From: UMGS1766 sp963660915
Lineage (GTDB): Bacteria > Bacillota > Clostridia > Oscillospirales > Oscillospiraceae
Assembly: GCA_963660915.1 (NCBI GenBank)
Contig: CAVLAO010000002.1
Span: forward strand, 69,875 to 133,874
DNA: 64,000 nucleotides
Reading direction: 5' to 3'
This document shows positions 56,955-64,000 of this stretch, one piece after another. The notes under the pieces were generated by a model. That model was given only the letters and a program-made list of their open reading frames with translations, did not search any database and was not told the origin of the DNA. Position 1 is the stretch's first letter. The number at the start of each line of letters is the position of its first letter. A program made the position numbers and the translations under genes.

Positions 56955-58514
56955 TCAGCAGTTGTTCAATTTGTCTAAACCAATCTGAATCCGACGCAGG
57001 CTTTCTTCACGGCCAAGAATATGGCAAATCTCCACAGCTCCGCCGGGAGTGACGCTGCGGCCGGCAACAGCGATTCGGATGGGCCACATTACTTTGCCTA
57101 CCATTTTATTCAGCTTAGCATCTTCTTCTGCGGCCATCTGCTCGGCCAGACCGTAGAGTGCATCGTGAATGGAGTCGTAGCTCCAGTCGGTGATCGCTGT
57201 CATCGCAGTCAATTCCTGCTCCAGAATGACCTTGGAGGTTTCGGGAGTGAGTTTGTTTTTCTTGTTCGAATAGAGCTCAATGCCGTAATCCGGCAGGGAC
57301 TCAAAGAAGTCCACTTTTTCCGGGATTTCGGTCAGTACTTCGGTGCGCTGCTGGAGCAGTCCGGCAATTTCAGAAGCATCCAAGGTCGGATTTTTGACGC
57401 TCTGTCGGATATATGGTGTGGCTACAGCGGCAAATTCTTCAGCAGACAGGCTGCGCAGATAATGTGCGTTGAAATAAGTCAGCTTTTCCATGCTGAAGGC
57501 AGAAGGGCTTTTGGAAATGCCCGCAATGTCAAATGCATCGATCAATTCCGGCATGGAGAAGAATTCCTGCTCGGCCAACTCACCCTTGGGACTCCAACCG
57601 AGAAGCGTGACATAATTGACGATGGCAGAGGACAAATAGCCCATTTTCATCAGGTCTTCATAGGACGGGTCGCCATGGCGCTTGGACATTTTTCGAACAA
57701 TTTCCTTTGTCTCGCCGGTGGCAGGATCTGTTTCTTTGGCATCAATCATTACGCTGGCACAGTGGACATAGGTGGGAACTTCCCAACCGAAGGCCTGATA
57801 GAGCAGGTTGTATTTTGGGGAGGAGGACAAATACTCACTACCGCGAACGACATGAGTAATACCCATTAAATGGTCATCTACGACATTGGCAAAGTTGTAG
57901 GTGGGCAGCCCATCACTTTTCAGAAGAATTTGGTCTTCCAAGTCAGCGTTGTCGACGGTGATATCTCCATATACGGCATCAGAAAATGTGGTGGATCCGG
58001 CTGGAATCTTTTGCCGGATGACATAGGGTTCACCGGCGGCCAGCTTTGCATCGATTTCCTCCTGCGTCAGGTGCAGGCAATGGCGATCGTATTTGGCGTT
58101 GGGATCATCGGAATGCAGTTCTGTCAGCCGTTCCTCGGAGCAGAAGCAACGATAGGCAGCGCCTCGTTCAATCAGCAGTTCCGCATATTTTTTGTAGTAG
58201 CCCATGCGTTCGGTTTGCACATAGGGACCGACAGGACCGCCTACATCGGGACCCTCGTCATAGTCCAATCCGCAGGAATCCATGGTGCGCTTAATCACGT
58301 CCACGGCGTCCTCCACTTTCCGCTTCTGATCCGTATCTTCAATGCGCAGGATGAACTTTCCTTTGTCGTGACGGGCGATCAAATAAGTGTACAGAGCGGT
58401 ACGCAAATTTCCTACGTGCATATAACCGGTAGGGGAAGGGGCAAACCGGGTGCGCACTTCTCCATGCGGGATACGCGCCTCCATCTCATCAAACCATTGG
58501 TAATCTAAAGCCAT
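56955..58514 (-). CDS. gltX: Glutamate-tRNA ligase
   Basis: A 519-residue class I synthetase. The HIGH motif is in FAPSPTGYMHVGNLRTALY, the KMSKS motif in VRKMSKRHGDPSYED, and the zinc-like and anticodon helical domain fill the C-terminus. ATG 58514 has GGAGG 9 bases upstream; an in-frame upstream extension crosses the promoter. It has a near-consensus promoter and is divergent from argS. Confidence 0.97.
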   Translation of the reverse strand: MALDYQWFDEMEARIPHGEVRTRFAPSPTGYMHVGNLRTALYTYLIARHDKGKFILRIEDTDQKRKVEDAVDVIKRTMDSCGLDYDEGPDVGGPVGPYVQTERMGYYKKYAELLIERGAAYRCFCSEERLTELHSDDPNAKYDRHCLHLTQEEIDAKLAAGEPYVIRQKIPAGSTTFSDAVYGDITVDNADLEDQILLKSDGLPTYNFANVVDDHLMGITHVVRGSEYLSSSPKYNLLYQAFGWEVPTYVHCASVMIDAKETDPATGETKEIVRKMSKRHGDPSYEDLMKMGYLSSAIVNYVTLLGWSPKGELAEQEFFSMPELIDAFDIAGISKSPSAFSMEKLTYFNAHYLRSLSAEEFAAVATPYIRQSVKNPTLDASEIAGLLQQRTEVLTEIPEKVDFFESLPDYGIELYSNKKNKLTPETSKVILEQELTAMTAITDWSYDSIHDALYGLAEQMAAEEDAKLNKMVGKVMWPIRIAVAGRSVTPGGAVEICHILGREESLRRIQIGLDKLNNC

Positions 58515-58544
58515 GGCAATATACCTCCAAAAATCAGTAGTATT

Positions 58545-58573
58545 ATTGTATTTTGTGCAGTGTAAAATGTCAA
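58545..58573 (-). promoter_or_regulatory. Promoter of gltX
   Basis: Minus strand TTGACA (complement of 58568-58573), 17 bases, TACAAT (complement of 58545-58550). Confidence 0.8.
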
Positions 58574-58574
58574 G

Positions 58575-58603
58575 TTGACAGCAAAAAATGCGTCCTTTAT
58601 AAT
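58575..58603 (+). promoter_or_regulatory. Promoter of argS
   Basis: Perfect TTGACA (58575-58580) and TATAAT (58598-58603) with 17 bases between. The -35 elements of the two divergent promoters are one base apart. Confidence 0.85.
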
Positions 58604-58639
58604 ACAATAGAATTATTATGATGGGAAGGTAGTTTCCAA

Positions 58640-60428
58640 ATGGAAAAAATCATTGATTATATCTCAAATCGGGTGGCACAGGCATTTCAGACGGCGGGAT
58701 ACAATCCGGCTCTCGGAGTGGTTACAGTGTCTAACCGTCCGGATCTTTGCCAATATCAGTGCAATGGAGCGATGGCTGCAGCAAAGCAATACCACAAGGC
58801 TCCGTTTATGATTGCTCAGGCCGTTGTAGATGCACTTGCAGGAGAAGAAATGTTCTCTAAAGTAGAGATGGTAAAGCCGGGCTTTATCAATCTTGATTTG
58901 AGCGGAGAATTTTTAGCACAGTGCATGAATCGCATGAATTCAGATGACCGCTGCGGTGTAGAAAAGGCGGAGCATCCGTTGACAATTGTGGTTGATTACG
59001 GCGGACCTAATGTGGCAAAGCCTTTGCATGTTGGGCATCTGCGCAGTGCGGTTATTGGTGAATCTGTGAAGCGTACCGCTCGTTTTATGGGTCATAACGT
59101 CATTGGTGACGTGCATTTGGGCGATTGGGGGCTTCAGATCGGCCAGATCATTACAGAACTTCGGGAGCGTCAGCCCGATTTGCCCTATTTTGATCCGGAA
59201 CGTACTGATGGGTATCCGGAAGAAGCTCCCTTTACCATCAGCGATCTGGAGGAGATCTATCCTTGCGCTTCAAAGAAGTCAAAGGAGGATGAGGCGTTTA
59301 AGCTGGCAGCACAAACTGCGACCGCAGAGCTGCAAGCCGGCCGCCCCGGTTATCGGGCGCTGTGGAAGCATATTATCAATGTGTCTGTGGCGGATCTGAA
59401 ACAGAATTATGAAAAGCTGGATGTCTGTTTTGATTTGTGGATGGGGGAAAGTGATGCTCAGCTCTACATCCCTGCAATGGTTGAACAGATGAAAGCAGAC
59501 GGACATGCCTACCTGAGCGAAGGGGCTCTTGTCGTGGATGTGGCAGAGGAAGGGGACAAGGTGGAAGTTCCTCCCTGCATGGTGCTGAAAAGTGACGGTG
59601 CAGCACAGTATGAGACAACTGACCTGGCCACTTTGGTGCAACGCAGACAGGATTTTAACCCGGACCGTGTGATCTATCTGGCGGACAAACGGCAGGAGCT
59701 CCACTTTCTGCGGGTGTTCCGCTGCGCCTACAAAACGGGCATCATTGATAAGGAAAAGTGTTCTTTGGAATATATCGGCTTTGGCACGATGAACGGCAAG
59801 GATGGTAAGCCATTTAAGACCCGTGCCGGTGGTGTGCTGCGCTTGGAGTATCTGCTTAAGGAAGTGACGGATGCTGTTTATGAAAAATCCCGCGCCAATT
59901 CAAGCGGAAACATCTCAGAAGAGGAACTGCGTGCCATCGCTGAGAAGGTCGCATTGGCTGCAATTAAGTATGCCGACCTAAGCNNNNNNNNNNAGCAATC
60001 AGCCGGCGAAGGATTACGTCTTTGATGTAGATCGTTTTGCCGGATTTGAAGGTAACACCGGCCCCTACATTATGTATTCCATGGTGCGGATCAAATCTAT
60101 TTTGAACAAATTCCGAACAGCTTATCCAGATGCTGAGCTGGGTACGATTCTAGCGCCGGATTGCAAGAGCGAGACCGATTTGATGCTGACACTGGGCAAG
60201 TTCAATGAAACGGTGTATCAAACGTATGAGCAGAAAGCGCCGAACAAGCTTTGTCATTACATTTATGAACTTACCGGTGTGTTTAACCAGTTCTATAATG
60301 AGTGCAACATTATGAAAGAGGCAGATGCAGCGCGGCAGGCCTCCTATGTTACGCTGATTCAACTGGTGCTGCATGTATTGGAAATCGCCATTGATCTGTT
60401 GGGATTCTCTGCACCGGATCGCATGTAA
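58640..60428 (+). CDS. argS: Arginine-tRNA ligase, interrupted by a 10-N gap
   Basis: A class I synthetase with the HIGH-type motif in KPLHVGHLRSAVIGE, GDVHLGDWGLQIG and the ArgS DALR anticodon-binding domain at the end (GPYIMYSMVRIKSI, and FSAPDRM). The frame runs from 58640 to the gap at 59984-59993 and continues in the right-hand part with NQPAKDYVFDVDRF. Removing the 10 N alone, or with the repeated AGC, restores one reading frame (592 or 591 residues); the second option gives the conserved ADLSNQ exactly. So argS is very probably intact and the gap is an assembly mark. Confidence 0.95.
59984..59993. other. Assembly gap (10 N)
   Basis: Ten N lie between AGC at 59981-59983 and AGC at 59994-59996. 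The repeated AGC and the preserved protein motif suggest that the flanks overlap by 3 bases and nothing is missing. Confidence 0.9.
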
Positions 60429-60479
60429 GCATTTATTGAATTTTCATCTTTCGACAAGAAAAATTTCATGACAGTATGC

Positions 60480-60507
60480 TTGATCGTTTTGCTGAAAAAA
60501 ATATAAT
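60480..60507 (+). promoter_or_regulatory. Promoter of the small export protein gene
   Basis: TTGATC (60480-60485) and TATAAT (60502-60507), 16-base spacing. Confidence 0.6.
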
Positions 60508-60551
60508 TGAAAGGGAAGAAAAATAGGGCTGCGCCCACTGGAGGAATTAAG

Positions 60552-61031
60552 TTGTCCGTTTGGAGTAGTTTGCCGGGAAAGATGCTGATGACCATGCTGA
60601 TTTCCATGGTTCCGGTCATAGAATTGCGAGGAGCAATTCCCATTGCAACTGCACATGATTTGAATCTTTGGGTTGCCATCGGCATGGCGATCATCGGAAA
60701 TCTGATTCCGGTCCCTTTTATTATCATTTTTATCCGCAAGATTTTCGATTGGATGAGCCGTACCAGCGGTCATCTTGGCCGTCTTGTTGCAAAAATGGAG
60801 GAACGGGCGGCGAAGAAATCCGGCACAGTAGAGAAATATGCCTTTTGGGGATTGGTTATTTTGGTGGCAATCCCGCTTCCGGGTACCGGGGCTTGGACAG
60901 GAGCACTGGTAGCGGCGATGTTGGAAATGCAGTTGCGAAAGGCATTTCCGGCCATTGCGTTGGGCGTTGTCATTGCAGGCATTATTGTTTCCTTTGTCAC
61001 TTATGGAGCCGGATCTCTTATAGCAGGATAA
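60552..61031 (+). CDS. Small multidrug export family membrane protein (COG2426-like)
   Basis: A 159-residue membrane protein with four or five helices and the family's conserved VPVIELRGAIPIA (about 20-33), IGNLIPVPFIIIF, and IPLPGTGAWTGALVAA. Members are annotated as putative small multidrug exporters, but transport has rarely been shown. I chose the TTG at 60552, 7 bases after GGAGG; an in-frame upstream TTG at 60507 overlaps the -10 hexamer. Its terminator follows and converges with csoR. Confidence 0.85.
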   Translation: MSVWSSLPGKMLMTMLISMVPVIELRGAIPIATAHDLNLWVAIGMAIIGNLIPVPFIIIFIRKIFDWMSRTSGHLGRLVAKMEERAAKKSGTVEKYAFWGLVILVAIPLPGTGAWTGALVAAMLEMQLRKAFPAIALGVVIAGIIVSFVTYGAGSLIAG

Positions 61032-61080
61032 AAAGCAACAGCACTCGCATCCATGACGGATGCGAGTGCTGCTTTTTTTA
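61030..61080. terminator. Shared terminator between the export gene and csoR
   Basis: AAAAAGCA-CAGCACTCGCATCC and GGATGCGAGTGCTG-CTTTTTTT, a perfect 14-bp core with T runs on both strands. Confidence 0.9.
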
Positions 61081-61341
61081 TTTCATCAGCTTTTGGAGAA
61101 GCTGATTGATTTCGTCCAGCTTTTCTTCCACGTTTCCGTTTTCCGCCGCATCCCGCACGCAGCAGGACATATGTGCCTGCAGAATTGCGGAATTGGCTTT
61201 TGTCAGAATCGACTGAGTGGCCAGAATCTGGTTGGAAATATCGACGCAGTAGCGATCTTCTTCCACCATATTCAGAATGCCGTCCAGTTGCCCGCGAGCC
61301 GTTTTCAGAAGCCGCTGGATTTGCGTTTTGTCCGCTTTCAC
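61078..61341 (-). CDS. csoR: CsoR-family copper-sensing repressor
   Basis: An 87-residue all-helical repressor with the Cu(I) ligand set Cys32 (RYCVDIS), His57 (LQAHMSC) and Cys61 in the CsoR spacing. Cu(I) binding releases DNA. It overlaps the copA stop by 4 bases, so it is cotranscribed downstream of copA, and a GC-rich inverted repeat at the copA promoter is its probable site. Confidence 0.92.
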   Translation of the reverse strand: MKADKTQIQRLLKTARGQLDGILNMVEEDRYCVDISNQILATQSILTKANSAILQAHMSCCVRDAAENGNVEEKLDEINQLLQKLMK

Positions 61342-63869
61342 TGGATGTTCGTCACCTCGTAACCGGCATCTGTTACGGCCTTTGTCAACGCCTGATTTCC
61401 GGTGAGAAGACCGGCTTCGACAGTTGCTGTCTTGGCGTCAAGATCGACCGTTACGCTTTTGACACCCTTCACCTCGGAGAGCGCTTTCTCTACGCGGGCT
61501 TGGCAGTGTCCACACATCATGCCTTCAATTGTCAGTACCTTTGTCATTGTTTTTTCCTCGCTTTCTTGTGTTGTGATAGATTTATTTGAAACGGAAACCT
61601 CAAGGGGATCACTTTGGTGCTTTGGCTTGAAAAACCGTAGCCGCAGGGCATTTGAGACGACGCACACAGAAGACAGGCTCATAGCGGCGGCACCGAAGAT
61701 CGGATTTAGCTGCCATCCTAACAGAGGGTAAAACACACCGGCGGCAAGAGGGATGCCGATTGCATTGTAGAACAGGGCCCAAAATAGATTTTCTTTGATA
61801 TTGCGCAATGTTGCACGGGATAATTCATAGGCACTGACGGCATCCATCAAGTCGGAACGCATCAATACTACATCGGCACTTTCCAGTGCAACATCTGTTC
61901 CGGCACCGATGGCAATGCCTACATCGGCACGGGCCAATGCGGGAGCGTCGTTAATTCCGTCACCGACCATTGCGACCTTCTGACCGGCGTTCTGGAGCTG
62001 AGAAATGTGCTGCTCTTTGTCCTGAGGCAGGACTTCTGCAATCACTTGAATTCCGCCAACCTGTCTGCCAACGGCCTCGGCAGTGCGGCGATTGTCACCG
62101 GTAAGCAAAACCACATTCAAACCAAGCTCTTTCATTGCCTGAATTGCCTTTTTGCTTCCGGGCTTCACCGGGTCTGCTACGGCAATGATCCCGACCAGTG
62201 CATTGTGTTCGACAAAGAACAGAGGTGTCTTGCCCTGTTCTGCCAATGTGTCATAGTTGTCTGTCAGAGGAATGCCGAGTTCCCGGATAAAACGCTCATT
62301 TCCGGCGGCATAATGGCTGCCTTGGATGATACCCTGGATTCCTTTGCCCGGTATGGCTTCGAATTGCTCCACGGGGCAGAGGGGAATATTTCGTTCTTGT
62401 GCGCAGCGGACAATGGCGTCGGCAAGGGGATGCTCGGAAGAGGCTTCCAATGAGGCCGCAATGCAGAGAAATTCTTCTTCGGTATAACCGTTTGCAGGAA
62501 GCAGATCTGTAACAGCAGGTTTTCCTTCCGTTACCGTTCCGGTTTTGTCCAGTACAATGGTTCGGACGCTTTGAAGTGCTTCCAGAGATTCGGCAGATTT
62601 AAACAGAGTGCCATTTTGCGCTCCCCGACCGGTGCCGACCATGATAGCCACCGGAGTGGCCAATCCCAGAGCGCAGGGGCAGGAAATGACCAGAACGGAT
62701 ACGCCGGCCACCAGAGCGCGACTGGGCTGACCGGTGACGATGAGCCAGGTGACCGCAGTGATAAGAGCAAGGATCATTACGACCGGGACAAATACGCCGG
62801 CTACTTTATCGGCCATTTTTGCAATGGGAGCTTTGCTTGCAGAGGCGTCTTCCACCAGTTGAATGATGTGTGCGAGAGCGGTGTCCTCACCAACTCCGGT
62901 AGCCTTCATCGTGAAGCTTCCGGTTTGATTCATAGTTGCAGCGCTTACTTTGTCGCCCGGCTGCTTCGCCACCGGAATCGACTCTCCGGTCAGGGCAGAC
63001 TCATCCACAGAGGAATATCCCTCCAGTACAGTGCCGTCTACGGGGATAGACCCGCCGGGTTTCACACGGAGAACATCACCTACGACAACTTCCTCTACCG
63101 GAAGTTCCATTTCGGTGTTGTCTCGGAGAACAATTGCGGTTTTAGGTGCCAGGTCCATCAAGGCACGAATGGCATCACCGGTTTTCCCTTTGGAACGGGT
63201 TTCCAGATATTTGCCTACTGTGATTAAAGTCAGAATCATGCCGACGGATTCAAGATAGAGGTGATTCATGTGGTACTCTTCCGCCAGCATCATGTCGCCA
63301 TGGCCCAGTGCCCATCCAGTCATAAACGTGGCCCAGAGAGAATAGAGAAAGGCGGCAGAACTTCCAACTGCAATCAAAGAGTCCATATTCGGACTGCGGT
63401 TGAACAGAGCGCGGAATCCGTTAATATAATAGTTGTCATTTAGGTACATAATCGGCAACACCAACACCAACTGCGCCAGAGTATAGACCATGCAGTTTTC
63501 TACGCCTTTAAAGATCGAAGGCAGCGGAGCGCCGACCATATGCCCCATGCACAAGTAGAACAAAGGGATTAGGAAGACAACCGACCAGATCAGCCGATGC
63601 TTCATTTGCTTCTCCTGTTCCGCTGCGGCATTTTGTGGGGGAATATCAGATGCCTGTCCGCCATGGACTACGGCATGATAACCGGCCTTGTCTACAGCGC
63701 GACAAATATCTGCAGCGGTTAGGGCAGTTTCATCAAATTCCGCCACCATACTGTTGGCCAACAAATTGACGGCTGCCGTCTGGATGCCGGGCAAGGCATT
63801 CACAGCTTTTTCTACGTGTGCCTGGCAGGACGCGCAGGTCATGCCGGTCACATCAAATTTGCATTTCAT
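61338..63869 (-). CDS. copA: Copper-exporting P1B-type ATPase
   Basis: An 843-residue P-type ATPase. N-terminal HMA domain with GMTCASC (residues 9-15), eight membrane helices, the actuator TGES, the transport motif CPCALGLATP, the phosphorylation site DKTGTVTEGKP, the ATP motif HPLADAI and GDGINDAPALA. A second HMA domain lies at the C-terminus (GMMCGHCQARV), which is unusual in most CopA proteins but common in clostridia. It exports Cu(I). GGAGG is 6 bases before the ATG. Confidence 0.96.
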   Translation of the reverse strand: MKCKFDVTGMTCASCQAHVEKAVNALPGIQTAAVNLLANSMVAEFDETALTAADICRAVDKAGYHAVVHGGQASDIPPQNAAAEQEKQMKHRLIWSVVFLIPLFYLCMGHMVGAPLPSIFKGVENCMVYTLAQLVLVLPIMYLNDNYYINGFRALFNRSPNMDSLIAVGSSAAFLYSLWATFMTGWALGHGDMMLAEEYHMNHLYLESVGMILTLITVGKYLETRSKGKTGDAIRALMDLAPKTAIVLRDNTEMELPVEEVVVGDVLRVKPGGSIPVDGTVLEGYSSVDESALTGESIPVAKQPGDKVSAATMNQTGSFTMKATGVGEDTALAHIIQLVEDASASKAPIAKMADKVAGVFVPVVMILALITAVTWLIVTGQPSRALVAGVSVLVISCPCALGLATPVAIMVGTGRGAQNGTLFKSAESLEALQSVRTIVLDKTGTVTEGKPAVTDLLPANGYTEEEFLCIAASLEASSEHPLADAIVRCAQERNIPLCPVEQFEAIPGKGIQGIIQGSHYAAGNERFIRELGIPLTDNYDTLAEQGKTPLFFVEHNALVGIIAVADPVKPGSKKAIQAMKELGLNVVLLTGDNRRTAEAVGRQVGGIQVIAEVLPQDKEQHISQLQNAGQKVAMVGDGINDAPALARADVGIAIGAGTDVALESADVVLMRSDLMDAVSAYELSRATLRNIKENLFWALFYNAIGIPLAAGVFYPLLGWQLNPIFGAAAMSLSSVCVVSNALRLRFFKPKHQSDPLEVSVSNKSITTQESEEKTMTKVLTIEGMMCGHCQARVEKALSEVKGVKSVTVDLDAKTATVEAGLLTGNQALTKAVTDAGYEVTNIQ

Positions 63870-63883
63870 AATACACCTCCATA

Positions 63884-63904
63884 TACCCCACCCCTGGGGG
63901 GTGT
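63884..63904. promoter_or_regulatory. Probable CsoR operator
   Basis: ACACCCCCCAGGGGTGGGGT on the minus strand is a GC-rich quasi-palindrome (CACCCC-t-GGGGGGTG on the plus strand) flanked by A/T bases, the style of CsoR sites. It lies between the -10 hexamer and the copA start. Confidence 0.7.
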
Positions 63905-63908
63905 CTAT

Positions 63909-63937
63909 AGAGTAACAAAAAAATCCTATAGTGTCAA
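63909..63937 (-). promoter_or_regulatory. Promoter of copA-csoR
   Basis: Minus strand TTGACA (complement of 63932-63937) and TACTCT (complement of 63909-63914), 17-base spacing. Bases 63938-64000 show no further gene. Confidence 0.65.
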
Positions 63938-64000
63938 TAGGAAATAATCAGCTCTGCTTGAAATTCGCTGAAAAGGCGATGGACAGCTTGTATACCGACT

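Noticed and set aside
59984..60072. argS as a genuine frameshifted pseudogene
   Set aside because: The break coincides exactly with the run of N, and both halves are intact in sequence.
1..64000. tRNA, rRNA, CRISPR arrays, transposases and phage genes
   Set aside because: I looked for GGTTCGA-type T-loops, repeated spacer units, transposase motifs and integrase motifs and saw none that hold up.

Overview
The window is chromosomal DNA of roughly 50% GC from a low-GC-lineage Gram-positive anaerobe, most probably a gut Clostridia member (Oscillospirales/Ruminococcaceae-like). Supporting signs are a T-box leader on the ilv operon, a CIRCE element, strong AGGAGG ribosome binding sites with frequent GTG/TTG starts, DUF4317, DUF3793 and DUF3343 families, Feo-type ferrous iron uptake, SelD-linked molybdenum hydroxylase genes, and no respiratory genes. 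Genes are densely packed in short operons on both strands. I found no rRNA, tRNA, CRISPR array, phage or insertion sequence. The only assembly blemish is a 10-N gap inside argS.

Layout. 1-9.3 kb: end of a hybrid histidine kinase, a DUF4317 gene and lipoprotein, purC, a possible 20-residue micro-ORF, a rhomboid-fold membrane protein, a two-headed TetR regulator divergent from a sirtuin, and an HD phosphohydrolase. 9.4-15.1 kb (minus): T-box-controlled ilvB-ilvN-ilvC-ilvD for branched-chain amino acids. 15.2-24 kb: mixed housekeeping (PsiE-like protein, alanine racemase, a solitary PucR-type HTH, asnA, HD-GYP regulator plus Hpt protein, exoA, pepD). 24.1-36 kb (plus): selD, yedF, a cysteine desulfurase-like gene, DUF3343, yqeC, yqeB, a permuted XdhC, the three hydroxylase subunits and a MocA-like gene, followed by a CoA-transferase and a phosphotriesterase-like hydrolase; a PucR-type regulator lies just downstream. 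37.6-51.1 kb: CIRCE-hsp20, a lipoprotein nuclease, HAD phosphatase, pyridoxal kinase, YgiQ radical SAM protein, CarD, a PhoB/PhoR-like pair, HtrA, PHP phosphoesterase and a FliB-like protein. 51.1-56.9 kb: an iron regulon (feoA, feoA, feoB, Cys-rich peptide, DtxR-type regulator, HMA protein, then DUF2325, DUF3793 and flavodoxin). 56.9-64 kb: gltX and argS from divergent near-consensus promoters, a small export protein, and csoR-copA with a copper operator.

How the genes work together. The selenium/molybdenum cluster has the known parts for activating selenium, processing the molybdenum cofactor and inserting labile selenium into a three-subunit hydroxylase. The attached CoA-transferase and metal-dependent hydrolase suggest that the hydroxylated product is hydrolysed and then handled as a CoA thioester; the substrate cannot be read from sequence. 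The iron region carries repeated GTTAG-N6-CTAAC-like sites, probably bound by the DtxR-type protein encoded within it. The two PucR-type HTH genes both have a terminator-like hairpin between promoter and ribosome binding site, suggesting leader control.
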